Assembly: GCA_964352615.1 (NCBI GenBank)
Contig: CAYGSG010000005.1
Span: 4,944-68,943 of the forward strand
Direction: 5' to 3'
Length of the DNA: 64,000 bases
Origin: OFTM382 sp964352615
Lineage (GTDB): Bacteria > Planctomycetota > Phycisphaerae > Phycisphaerales > UBA1924
A program made the translations under genes and the position numbers. Below are positions 36,816 to 44,703 of this stretch, piece by piece. Under the pieces are notes generated by a model. That model was given only the letters and a program-made list of their open reading frames with translations. It had not been told where the DNA came from and did no database searches. Every line of letters starts with the position of its first letter. The first letter of the stretch is position 1.

Positions 36816-37256
36816 GTGACCCAGATGCCCGCCCATCCGATTTCGGCTCGACCTGTAGCGATGTCGCGCAGCCGGGCGGTGCGGTGGCTCTGGGCGAGCG
36901 TGGGCTTGCTGTTCGTGGGCATCGGAGCGGTTGGGGCGATTGTGCCCGGGCTGCCCACCACGGTCTTCCTGATGGGGGCCTGCTGGGCGTTTGCCAGGAG
37001 CTGCCCAGCACTCGAGCGATGGGTGCTCAGCACGCGAATTTTCCGTCCCTACGCGAAATTCGTGGATGGTTCCACGCCGATGCCGCTGCGCGCCAAAGTG
37101 ATGGCGATCGCGCTGATGTGGCTGAGCGTGGTGGTCAGCGTGACGTTGCTTGTGGTCAACGAAGCGGCCCCGCTGTGGATCAGCGGGTTGGTGGTTGTCT
37201 CTGCGGGTGTTGGCACAGCCGTGATTGCCCGTTGGCAGCCCAAGGCCTTCCGCTGA
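36816..37256 (+). CDS. DUF454 (YbaN-like) membrane protein
   Basis: This protein of 146 residues has three or four membrane segments: WLWASVGLLFVGIGAVGAIVPGLPTT, FLMGACWAFARSCP, and the C-terminal MALMWLSVVVSVTLLVV and ISGLVVVSAGVGTAVI. The motif GIVGAVLPGLPTTPFLL with WAFARSSP and a following W/F-rich helix define DUF454/YbaN, and this protein keeps GAIVPGLPTTVFLMGA. The family is an inner-membrane protein of unknown function. It stands alone, 67 bases after the tricorn gene and convergent with the DUF1552 gene. Confidence 0.9.
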   Translation: MTQMPAHPISARPVAMSRSRAVRWLWASVGLLFVGIGAVGAIVPGLPTTVFLMGACWAFARSCPALERWVLSTRIFRPYAKFVDGSTPMPLRAKVMAIALMWLSVVVSVTLLVVNEAAPLWISGLVVVSAGVGTAVIARWQPKAFR

Positions 37257-37268
37257 ATCGAGCTTCGT

Positions 37269-38645
37269 TTAGCTCAGCGTGGCCAGCGGGTTCATGGCGT
37301 CGCCGAACTCGCCGACATCGCACCCCATCCGCCTGAGCATCGACATGTAGAGCGAGCACATGGGCGTCTCGGTCTCGTGGGCTATGTGCCTGCCGGTCTC
37401 GAACGCACCGCCCGCCATCAAGATGGGCAGGTTCTCATGGTTGTGCCGGTTGCCGTCTGACAGCCCGCTTCCGTGCAGAATCATGCAGTGGTCCAGCAAG
37501 CTCCCTTCGCCCTCGGGCGTTTCGGAGAGCCTCTGAACAAACCGCGCGAAGCGCTCGGCGTGGAACTTATCGATGAGCCTGATCTTGGCGATCCAGTCCT
37601 CGTTGCCCTTGTGGTGCGACAAGTGGTGATGACCCTCGGTGATGCCGAGTTCGGGGAACGCGCGGTTGCTGCCAGCGGTGCCGGTCATGTACGACGCGAT
37701 GCGTGTGGAATCCGTCTGGAACGCGAGCAGCATCATGTCGTACATCAGGTCGATGTGCTCGCTGACGACCTGCGGGATGCCCTCGGGGGCTGCGGCATCG
37801 CTTGGCGCACCCGGCTGGTCGTTGAGTTCTTGAGCGCGTTGCACGCGGCGTTCGATCTCGCGTACAGCGGTCTGGTACTCATCGAGCCGGCCCTTGTCTC
37901 CCGAGCCGAGTTGCGCATTGAGCCGGCGTGCATCGTCGAGCACGTAGTCGAGGATGCTCGAACGCCTGCGGTAGCGGCGTGCAGATTCTGTGCCGCCTCC
38001 CGCGCCGAACAGCCGATCGAACACGGCCGCCGGGTTTACGATCTTGGGCATCGGCGTGTCCTCGTCGAACCAACTGATGTTGGAGGAGTACGCGCAGGCA
38101 TAGCCCGAGTCGCAACTGCCAGCCCGCCGGCCGTTCTGGCAGCCGAGTTCAAGCGATGGCAGTCGTGTGCGGTGCCCGAGTTGCTGGGCGGCGAGTTGGT
38201 CGGCGCTGATGCCGATGTGCAGATCGTTGCCAGCGGTCTTGCGGGCCTGCTTGCCCGTAAGAAACGTCGCCGAAGCGCGTGCGTGGCCGCCCGGCCCGTC
38301 GCCGTTGGGCCGAGCCTTGTCGAGCGTGAGCCCCGTGAGCACGTTGATGTGCTGACGCACCGATTCGAGCGGCTTGAGCGCCTCGGAGAACGCAAAATTC
38401 TTGCCTGAACCCTCGGGCTTCCAGCTGTCGTAGTGCACGCCGTTGGGAGTGAACACAAACGCCATCCGCATCGGGAAGCCATCGGCGGAGTAACCGCCCG
38501 CAGCCGCTGCTGCGGCGCGAACGATGGGGGCACCCGAGGCGGCTTCGAGCCAAGGCAGCGCGATGGTCGCTCCGATGCCGCGGAGCACCGCTCGGCGAGA
38601 AACCCCGTTGCCAGAAGTTCGCTCGCATTGTTGGTCGCTTCTCAT
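37269..38645 (-). CDS. DUF1552 secreted protein (Tat signal)
   Basis: This 458-residue protein begins with a twin-arginine leader (SRRAVLRGIGATIALPWLEA) and then a domain with AFVFTPNGVHYDSWKPEGSGKNF, NVLTGLTLDKA and, later, HHHLSHHKGNEDW. This is DUF1552, a family common in Planctomycetes and some Myxococcota and always coupled to DUF1592-type cytochrome genes. Its ATG overlaps the end of the upstream DUF1592 gene by 4 bases, so the two form one unit. It is probably a periplasmic metal-binding enzyme; the reaction is not known. Confidence 0.9.
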   Translation of the reverse strand: MRSDQQCERTSGNGVSRRAVLRGIGATIALPWLEAASGAPIVRAAAAAAGGYSADGFPMRMAFVFTPNGVHYDSWKPEGSGKNFAFSEALKPLESVRQHINVLTGLTLDKARPNGDGPGGHARASATFLTGKQARKTAGNDLHIGISADQLAAQQLGHRTRLPSLELGCQNGRRAGSCDSGYACAYSSNISWFDEDTPMPKIVNPAAVFDRLFGAGGGTESARRYRRRSSILDYVLDDARRLNAQLGSGDKGRLDEYQTAVREIERRVQRAQELNDQPGAPSDAAAPEGIPQVVSEHIDLMYDMMLLAFQTDSTRIASYMTGTAGSNRAFPELGITEGHHHLSHHKGNEDWIAKIRLIDKFHAERFARFVQRLSETPEGEGSLLDHCMILHGSGLSDGNRHNHENLPILMAGGAFETGRHIAHETETPMCSLYMSMLRRMGCDVGEFGDAMNPLATLS

Positions 38646-41038
38646 GGTTGCCTTTCCTCTCGTCCTCTACAGGTCGTGAACGCCTCGCTCGCAGCGATCG
38701 CTTCGATGAGATCAGCCAGGCCGTTGCCTGCTTCAGCCGCCTCGGCCATGATCGCCTGTACCGACGGCCGATCGAACCCCTCAAGTCCTCTGCCGAGGGC
38801 GTAGATCATGAGTCGTCGCGTGAGGTTCTCGATGATCTGCTGATCGCTCTGGCCTAGTACTTGTTTTAGCTCGGCCGCTCCCTCGAACGTGATCCCGCCG
38901 GGCAGCTCAGCGGAGACATCCAGCTCGTCCTCAGCGCTCGGTTCGCGCCATCTTCCGATCGCGTCGAACTGCTCCATCGACAGCCCGATCGGGTCCATTT
39001 TAACATGGCACGAGGCGCAGTTTGAATCGAGCAGGTGAGCCGCGAGCTGTTCGCGGAGCGTCGGGTTCTCACCCAGTTCGGCTTTGGATTGTTCGAGCGG
39101 CGGGACATCCGCGGGCGGCGGCGGCGGCGGGCTGCCAAGCAGTTGATCGAGCACGAACAGGCCGCGCTTGACCGGGCTCGTGCGCGTCGGGTTGCTTGTT
39201 ACCGTGAGCACGGCTCCCATCGTGAGCACGCCGCCTCGCGCCGAGTTCTCGTCGAGCCTCACGCGTCTCAAGCGTTCGCCCCGCACACCGTCGATGCCGT
39301 AGTGCGTGGCGAGCCGTTCGTTGAGGAACGTATCGCGGGCGAGAACGAGGTCCATGATCGGCCGATTGGAGCGGACCATATCGGCGAAGAAGGCCAACGC
39401 CTCGGCGGTCATGTCGCCCGCGAGTTCGTCGTCGTAGGAGGTAAACCGCTCACGGTCGATATCGAGTTCGCCGAGGTTACGAAGCAATAGCCACTGGCCG
39501 GCAAAGCCATCGATGAACGCATCTGCTTTCGGGTCGGCGAGCATCCGGCGGACTTGGCCACGCAGCACGCGAGGCTCGGTCAGCAGGCCAAAGTCCGCGA
39601 GCCTCAGCAATTCGCCATCGGGCAGCGAACCCCACAGGAAGAACGAGAACCTCGACGCGAGTTCATGGCCGCTGAGTGTGTAGCGAGAGCTTGGGTCGCT
39701 CGCGTCGGGGTTGGCTACAGACAGGTACAGGAAGCTCGGCGAGCCAAGCACCGCTTGCAAGCCGAGACGAACCGCCGACTCGAACCCGTCGCCGTCGCTG
39801 CGAGCCGTCTCGTAGAGCGAGAGAAGCCGATCGGCCTCACCTGCCAAGAGCGGCCTGCGATACGCACGCTGGGCGAATCGTGCCAGTATTTGCTCGGCTG
39901 CGCCGGCTTGAGACACGGTATCAGGCCCGGGCTCCATGAAGAAAATCTCGTTCCACGCGCCGCCCCGCCGGGCGCCCTCGGCATCAAGCGGGCCTGCGAT
40001 ATCGATCGACTCGACCGCGAGGTTCCGGTCGGCTTCGTCTTTGACGTAGTAGTCGTTCGTGAAGTGAACCGTGATCTCGTGCGGCCCGGCGTCGAGCGTC
40101 GTTGTGACCGTAAACCGCTGAGGCTCATTCTTGTCCTCGGCTTCGACGTCCCACGCCTTGAGCTCTCGGTCGTCAACGCGAAGGCTGAGCCTGGGCAGGT
40201 CGGGTCCGCCGCGCACACCCCACGCCGTGACCGCGATTTCGTAGACGGATTCGGTTGAGAGCGGCGCGATCACCCGCAAGCTGCCGCCGGAGAACATGAA
40301 CTGCCCGCCTGAGGGCAGCGCTCGGCTGCCCTTAAAGCCTTCGATAGGTCCGAGCTTGCGTGGTTCGGTGCTCACGTCGATCACGGGCCCCAGGCCGACG
40401 TCGATCGCCTGCTCCGCTGCGGCGAGGTACGACTCAACATGCAGGGGCGAAACCGTTAGTGCATCACCGATCGTGTTGAACCCGTATCCAAGGTTGTCGG
40501 CGGGAAGGCCAGCAGCGATATCCACGCGCGATGGGTCGACTCCCAGCAAGTCGCGAATGGTCAACCGGTACTCGTCGTTGTTGAGCCGGCGGGTGGAGAA
40601 CCAGCCAGGATCGATGTCTTGCGTCGCGTCCGCAAACGAGCGCATGTCGGTGATCCACTGCATAACCGTGTCGCGCTGGGCTTGTGTTGGCTGCGGCTCG
40701 TCTTTCGGCGGCATCTCGTGCGAAGCCAGCAGGTCGTGGGCGAGCAGCAGGTTCTCAAGCTCGGCGACAGCTTCGTCGACTGTGTCAAGCTCGTGGAACC
40801 GCACGTCCCCCTTGCCCCGCCGCTTGCCGTGGCAGGCAAAGCAGTGCTCGTCCAAGATCGGGACCACTTCGGTAACCAGCCGGTCTGCGAGCGCCTCGGC
40901 TTCCGGGTCCACTGCCGGTGATGGAATCAATATGCGAACAGAAGCCAATCCACCCATCACTGCGAATGCAGCCACGCAGCCAATCGCGGCGAGCAATCGC
41001 ACGGGATGGCGTCGGCTTGATGGTATTGCAGTGCTCAA
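38642..41038 (-). CDS. DUF1587/1592/1588/1585 multidomain protein with c-heme motifs
   Basis: This 798-residue protein has an N-terminal membrane segment, then a cytochrome-c-like domain with DEHCFACHGKRRG (one CxxCH) and a distal MPP motif. Next come DUF1587 (RRLNNDEYRLTIRDLLGVD), a beta-rich insert resembling a carbohydrate-binding module (about 240-350), DUF1595 (FAQRAYRRPLLAGEAD), DUF1592 (GHELASRFSFFLWGSLPDG), DUF1588 (ARGGVLTMGAVLTVTSNPTRTSPVKRG) with a second CASCH motif, and DUF1585. The family is highly expanded in Planctomycetes, with an unknown enzymatic role. It is the first gene of the pair with DUF1552. Confidence 0.92.
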   Translation of the reverse strand: MSTAIPSSRRHPVRLLAAIGCVAAFAVMGGLASVRILIPSPAVDPEAEALADRLVTEVVPILDEHCFACHGKRRGKGDVRFHELDTVDEAVAELENLLLAHDLLASHEMPPKDEPQPTQAQRDTVMQWITDMRSFADATQDIDPGWFSTRRLNNDEYRLTIRDLLGVDPSRVDIAAGLPADNLGYGFNTIGDALTVSPLHVESYLAAAEQAIDVGLGPVIDVSTEPRKLGPIEGFKGSRALPSGGQFMFSGGSLRVIAPLSTESVYEIAVTAWGVRGGPDLPRLSLRVDDRELKAWDVEAEDKNEPQRFTVTTTLDAGPHEITVHFTNDYYVKDEADRNLAVESIDIAGPLDAEGARRGGAWNEIFFMEPGPDTVSQAGAAEQILARFAQRAYRRPLLAGEADRLLSLYETARSDGDGFESAVRLGLQAVLGSPSFLYLSVANPDASDPSSRYTLSGHELASRFSFFLWGSLPDGELLRLADFGLLTEPRVLRGQVRRMLADPKADAFIDGFAGQWLLLRNLGELDIDRERFTSYDDELAGDMTAEALAFFADMVRSNRPIMDLVLARDTFLNERLATHYGIDGVRGERLRRVRLDENSARGGVLTMGAVLTVTSNPTRTSPVKRGLFVLDQLLGSPPPPPPADVPPLEQSKAELGENPTLREQLAAHLLDSNCASCHVKMDPIGLSMEQFDAIGRWREPSAEDELDVSAELPGGITFEGAAELKQVLGQSDQQIIENLTRRLMIYALGRGLEGFDRPSVQAIMAEAAEAGNGLADLIEAIAASEAFTTCRGREERQP

Positions 41039-41161
41039 GAGGTTCTCAGCCTATCGGAATGCGTGGGAAGTTCCAACCAGCCAACAGGTATCCATGCGGG
41101 TAGACAGGCAAGAACTGCCGAAAATGCTGTGCGCTGCGAGATCGTTCGGTACCATGGACGC

Positions 41162-42397
41162 GTGCTCTCCCAACGCCTCAAGCCGTATTTGACTCGCTCA
41201 GCCATCGCCTGCCTTTGCTTCGCGGTGCCCGCATGGGGACAGTTGAGCGTGACTTACCTGGGTGACGTAAGCGTTTCGAGTCCTATAACCGATCAGTTCA
41301 CGGCGAGCTTCGCGGTCGCGGGCCTGAGCGGAGTGTGCGCGCTCGGCGGCGACCGTTACGCAGCCGTCATGGACAACAGCGATAAGGTGGTGCTGTTCGA
41401 CTTGCCGATCGCTGCCGATGGCACGATTGGCTCGATGGCGAACATGCAAGGGCTCTCCCTCGCGTTTTCAGGCGACCATGAGGGCATCGCACGCACCGCC
41501 ACCGGCAGTTTGCTCATCGCCGATGAGAACACCATGACCATCCGCGAGGCGAACGCTTCGACCGGCCTGTCGATTGGCCTGACCGCGTTGCCGGGCGTGT
41601 ACACGAACCGCAGGCCCAACCGGGGCATCGAGTCGCTCTCCTACGACGATGGGGTTGTTTGGACCGCCAACGAAGAGGCCCTGACCGTTGACGGCGCTAT
41701 CGCGACGCCGAGCACCGGGACCGTGGTTCGCTTGCGATCGCAGGACCATGCCACCGGCACCGAGATCGGACAGTGGGCGTACCTCGTTGAACCGATGCAC
41801 GGGGCTTCAATCCCAGGCGGCAACTCCGGCCAGAGTGGCTTGAGCGAGTTGGTCGCCTTGCCCGGCGGGAGCCTATTGGCGGTCGAGCGTTCGCTCGCGC
41901 TAGCCAACCCGCTGTTTCTCACCCGAATCTACAGCGTAGACATCGCTGGTGCGACCGATGTCGCAGGCCTCCCCTCGCTTATGGGTGCCTCCATTACGCC
42001 AGTTTCCAAGACGCTCGTCTACCAGGGCACGCACGCCAATCTTGAGGGCCTGTGCCTCGGCCCATCGCTGAACGATGGCGGCCGAGCGCTGCTTGGCGTC
42101 GTCGATGACGGCGACCCCATCAGCGAGAACACCGTGGTTGTGTTTCGCCTCGATGGGCTTGACGCTCCCGGCCCTTGCCTCGGTGACATCGCCGACGACT
42201 TTGGCTCGCCCGGAGCAGACGGCATGATCAGCTTCGGAGACTTCCTTGCGCTTTTGGGCCTCATCGGGCCTTGCCCCGGCGGTCAGCCGAGTTGTCTGGG
42301 AGATATCGCCGACGACTTTGGTTCGCTCGGGGCAGACGGCATGGTCAGCTTCGGCGATTTCTTGGCCCTGCTCGGCCTCATAGGACCTTGTTCATAA
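41162..42397 (+). CDS. Esterase-like phytase-family secreted protein with twin dockerin-like C-terminal repeats
   Basis: The GTG at 41162 gives a clear signal peptide (RSAIACLCFAVPAWGQ); the frame upstream is non-homologous. The body matches the esterase-like activity of phytase domain (LSGVCALGGDRYAAVMDNSDK, DHEGIARTATGSLLIADEN, RGIESLSYDDGVVWTANEEAL). The C-terminus carries two copies of a 33-residue module, CLGDIADDFGSxGADGMxSFGDFLALLGLIGPC, identical at 31 of 33 positions and joined by PGGQPS. It resembles dockerin/EF-hand-like tails seen on many secreted Phycisphaerae proteins. Export and surface attachment are likely; the substrate is unknown. Confidence 0.85.
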   Translation: MLSQRLKPYLTRSAIACLCFAVPAWGQLSVTYLGDVSVSSPITDQFTASFAVAGLSGVCALGGDRYAAVMDNSDKVVLFDLPIAADGTIGSMANMQGLSLAFSGDHEGIARTATGSLLIADENTMTIREANASTGLSIGLTALPGVYTNRRPNRGIESLSYDDGVVWTANEEALTVDGAIATPSTGTVVRLRSQDHATGTEIGQWAYLVEPMHGASIPGGNSGQSGLSELVALPGGSLLAVERSLALANPLFLTRIYSVDIAGATDVAGLPSLMGASITPVSKTLVYQGTHANLEGLCLGPSLNDGGRALLGVVDDGDPISENTVVVFRLDGLDAPGPCLGDIADDFGSPGADGMISFGDFLALLGLIGPCPGGQPSCLGDIADDFGSLGADGMVSFGDFLALLGLIGPCS

Positions 42398-42444
42398 TCG
42401 GTGGTGCCGACTATCGACTCCCGAACGCGGCTCTATAGTCCGAC

Positions 42445-43755
42445 ATGGATACTGCCGATTGCCCCGACCGTGTGAATGTCTTGCTCATCGGGGGCGGCGG
42501 CCGCGAGCATGCAATCGCGTGGGCGATCAAAAAATCGCCCAGACTCGGCACACTCCACGTCTCCCACGGGGATAACCCGGCGCTCGCCCGCCTTGGCACC
42601 GTCGTTGACTACGACGTGACCCACAAAGACCTCTACCGCCTCGTCCAGTACAGCCAGAAACACAACATCGGCCTCGTGGTCATCGGTCCAGAAGAGCCGC
42701 TCGCGCAGGGCTACGGCGATAAACTCCGCGCTGCGGGTTTCCCCGTCTTCGGCCCGAACGCCGACGGTGCCCGGCTCGAAGCCGATAAAGCGTGGTGCAA
42801 GGACCTGCTCAAGGCAGCGGTCGTGCCCGTCGCTGGCGGCCGGTCCTATTCCGACTACGACGCGGCGGCGGATTACCTCAGCTCGCGCGAGCAGGTGCCC
42901 GTCATCAAGGCTTCTGGCTTGGCCAAGGGCAAGGGCGTGGTGCTGCCGGGCTCGCTCAACGAAGCGCACAAAGTCTTGCGTTCGATCATGGTCGACCGCA
43001 TGTTTGGGGATGCAGGAGCGACCGTGCTCATCGAAGAGCGTCTTACCGGGCGCGAGGTCTCGGTGCTGGCCATCTCCGACGGCCGAACGATCCAACTCCT
43101 GCCGACCGCTCAGGATCACAAGCGACTTGGCGACAACGACGCCGGGCCGAATACCGGCGGCATGGGGGCGTTCAGTCCCTCGCCTACGCTCGACGACCGC
43201 ACGCTGGCCACCATTGAACGCGACGTGCTGATTCCTACCGTCGACTCCCTCCGCCGCGAGGGCATCGACTACCGCGGCGTGCTGTACGCGGGCATCATGC
43301 TTACGCCCGCTGGCCCGAAAGTACTTGAGTACAACGTCCGATTCGGCGACCCGGAGTGCCAAGCGATCTTGCCAAGGCTGCGTAGCGATGCGCTCGAGCT
43401 CATGCTCGCGTGCGCCAACCGAACGCTCGGCGACATCGAACTCAAGTGGGACCCCCGCCCGACCGTGTGCGTCGTGCTCACGAGCGAGGGTTATCCAGCC
43501 AAGCCGATCACTGGTGTCAAGATCGAGGGCATCGAGCAGGCCGAGGCGATGAACGATGTGCTGGTGTTCTACGCGGGTGTCAAGACCAACGACCGGGGCG
43601 AATTGGTGACCGCAGGCGGCCGGGTGCTCTCCGTGGTTGCAACCGGCGAGACGCTCGATGCAGCGCGCGAATTGGTCTACGAGGCTGCGGCCAAGATCAA
43701 GTTTGCTGGCCAGCACATGCGCACCGATATCGCCCGCTCCACGCAGCTCGTCTAG
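42445..43755 (+). CDS. purD: Phosphoribosylamine-glycine ligase
   Basis: PurD joins glycine to 5-phosphoribosylamine, step two of purine synthesis. The 436-residue protein has the ATP-grasp marks: VLLIGGGGREHAIAW, LVVIGPEEPLAQGY, KAWCKDLLK, VIKASGLAKGKGVVLP, TVLIEERLTGREVSVL, TAQDHKRLGDNDAGPNTGGMGA and LEYNVRFGDPECQ. The stop is TAG at 43753-43755, and its final G is also the first base of an IS end, so the extreme C-terminus may have been altered by insertion. Length is slightly above the usual 420-430. Confidence 0.96.
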   Translation: MDTADCPDRVNVLLIGGGGREHAIAWAIKKSPRLGTLHVSHGDNPALARLGTVVDYDVTHKDLYRLVQYSQKHNIGLVVIGPEEPLAQGYGDKLRAAGFPVFGPNADGARLEADKAWCKDLLKAAVVPVAGGRSYSDYDAAADYLSSREQVPVIKASGLAKGKGVVLPGSLNEAHKVLRSIMVDRMFGDAGATVLIEERLTGREVSVLAISDGRTIQLLPTAQDHKRLGDNDAGPNTGGMGAFSPSPTLDDRTLATIERDVLIPTVDSLRREGIDYRGVLYAGIMLTPAGPKVLEYNVRFGDPECQAILPRLRSDALELMLACANRTLGDIELKWDPRPTVCVVLTSEGYPAKPITGVKIEGIEQAEAMNDVLVFYAGVKTNDRGELVTAGGRVLSVVATGETLDAARELVYEAAAKIKFAGQHMRTDIARSTQLV

Positions 43756-43821
43756 GTCATGTCTGACGGCTCCAGCAGGCGTAGGTATCTGCTGACGAAG
43801 GCAAGTTTGAGCATGGCCAAG
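43755..43821 (-). mobile_element. IS5-type insertion sequence remnant, right end
   Basis: On the minus strand this short piece reads LAMLKLAFVSRYLRLLEPSD and ends in the terminal repeat GGTCATGTCTGACGG (43755-43769). It matches the right end of the complete element at 56928-57882 at 53 of 66 bases, so it comes from a related but different copy. Transposase sequence is not recognisable further in. The right terminal repeat faces left, toward purD. Confidence 0.8.
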
Positions 43822-44703
43822 GTATCCGGGTCATCGCTTCCGCGCCGTGACCGCGTGTCGGGTCAACGACCGGCTGTTGGTAAGCGGAGAGGGAGGGACT
43901 GTGTCGGCCGGGCACGGCCCCAGAGCCGCAAACGGAGTCTGCGTCGGTAAATACCTGCCTGCAAGCACCTTGCGTCGATCGATTCCAAACCATCTGATGC
44001 GATTCGAACCGCTTCGGATTGGCGAATCAAGGCCAGTTCTAGGCCAACGCCAACCCTGCAAGTACGGCCTCCCCCCACCCTGGCACTCCAAGCCCTCCAC
44101 CGATTGAGAGATGGGCCGCCCATCACCCAAGTATCGTGCGTGACCCGTCCGGCGAGTGGAAGACGATCAGGATGCGATGTACACCACCGGCATGGCAAGA
44201 ATCACCTAACCCTAAGACCAGGCTGCCGGCGAAGAGCTCGGCTTGCGGCAGATCATCCGCTGGAAGAGGCGGCCCGAGCCGTCCGAATGTCCCCACAGAT
44301 CATCCGTCGGAAGATCAGCGAGGGGCACTTCAAGAGCTCCGAAACGTGGATGGATCAGGCGTTTCTAGCGGGCTGCCGCCATCATCGCGGTCATGAAGGG
44401 GGCCAGCGACAAATGCGATGCCGCCTCGGGCCATTCTTCGTATTTGCCGTTCTCCGAATCTCTGCTTGTTAATCGTCCAAGCCTCCAGGCAGAGACTGGA
44501 CGTACTCAGGATTCCGAACTACACGAATGGACCATTGAACGGGTGTGAGCGCAGTCAGTACTGCGTCTTCTCATCAGTTCTGAACCAACATCTGCATAGA
44601 CACTTGCCCTTGCATGTGCCGGGTATGGCAAGGGGCAGCGATGGTGTAACTAAAGCGTGCGAACGCTATAGGTCTGTCTGCGAGACGCGGACAGAGGTAG
44701 GAC
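43822..44703. other. About 0.9 kb without a clear gene
   Basis: Many short frames lie here, and none has coding-like composition or a recognisable family. It includes a possible degenerate helix-turn-helix fragment at 44254-44364 and two imperfect copies of a 20-base sequence beginning CAGATCATCCG at 44249 and 44296. The 3' part near 44500-44700 is visibly richer in A+T. It may be decayed mobile DNA next to the IS remnant. Confidence 0.5.
44254..44364 (+). pseudogene. Possible decayed helix-turn-helix (excisionase/MerR-like) fragment
   Basis: In one plus frame, HPLEEAARAVRMSPQIIRRKI followed by SEGHF resembles the start of an excisionase-type DNA-binding domain (LEEAA..L.VSP.T.RR.I.EG). The flanking sequence in this frame has no continuation of the fold, and no good start is near. 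Chance similarity is possible. Confidence 0.3.

Noticed and set aside
44040..44125. Possible tRNA-like or rRNA-like piece (CACTCCAAG..., GATTGAGAGATGGG on the minus strand)
   Set aside because: It recalls the end of an anticodon arm and a D arm, but no acceptor or T stem could be paired and no GTTCGAATCC-type loop is present.
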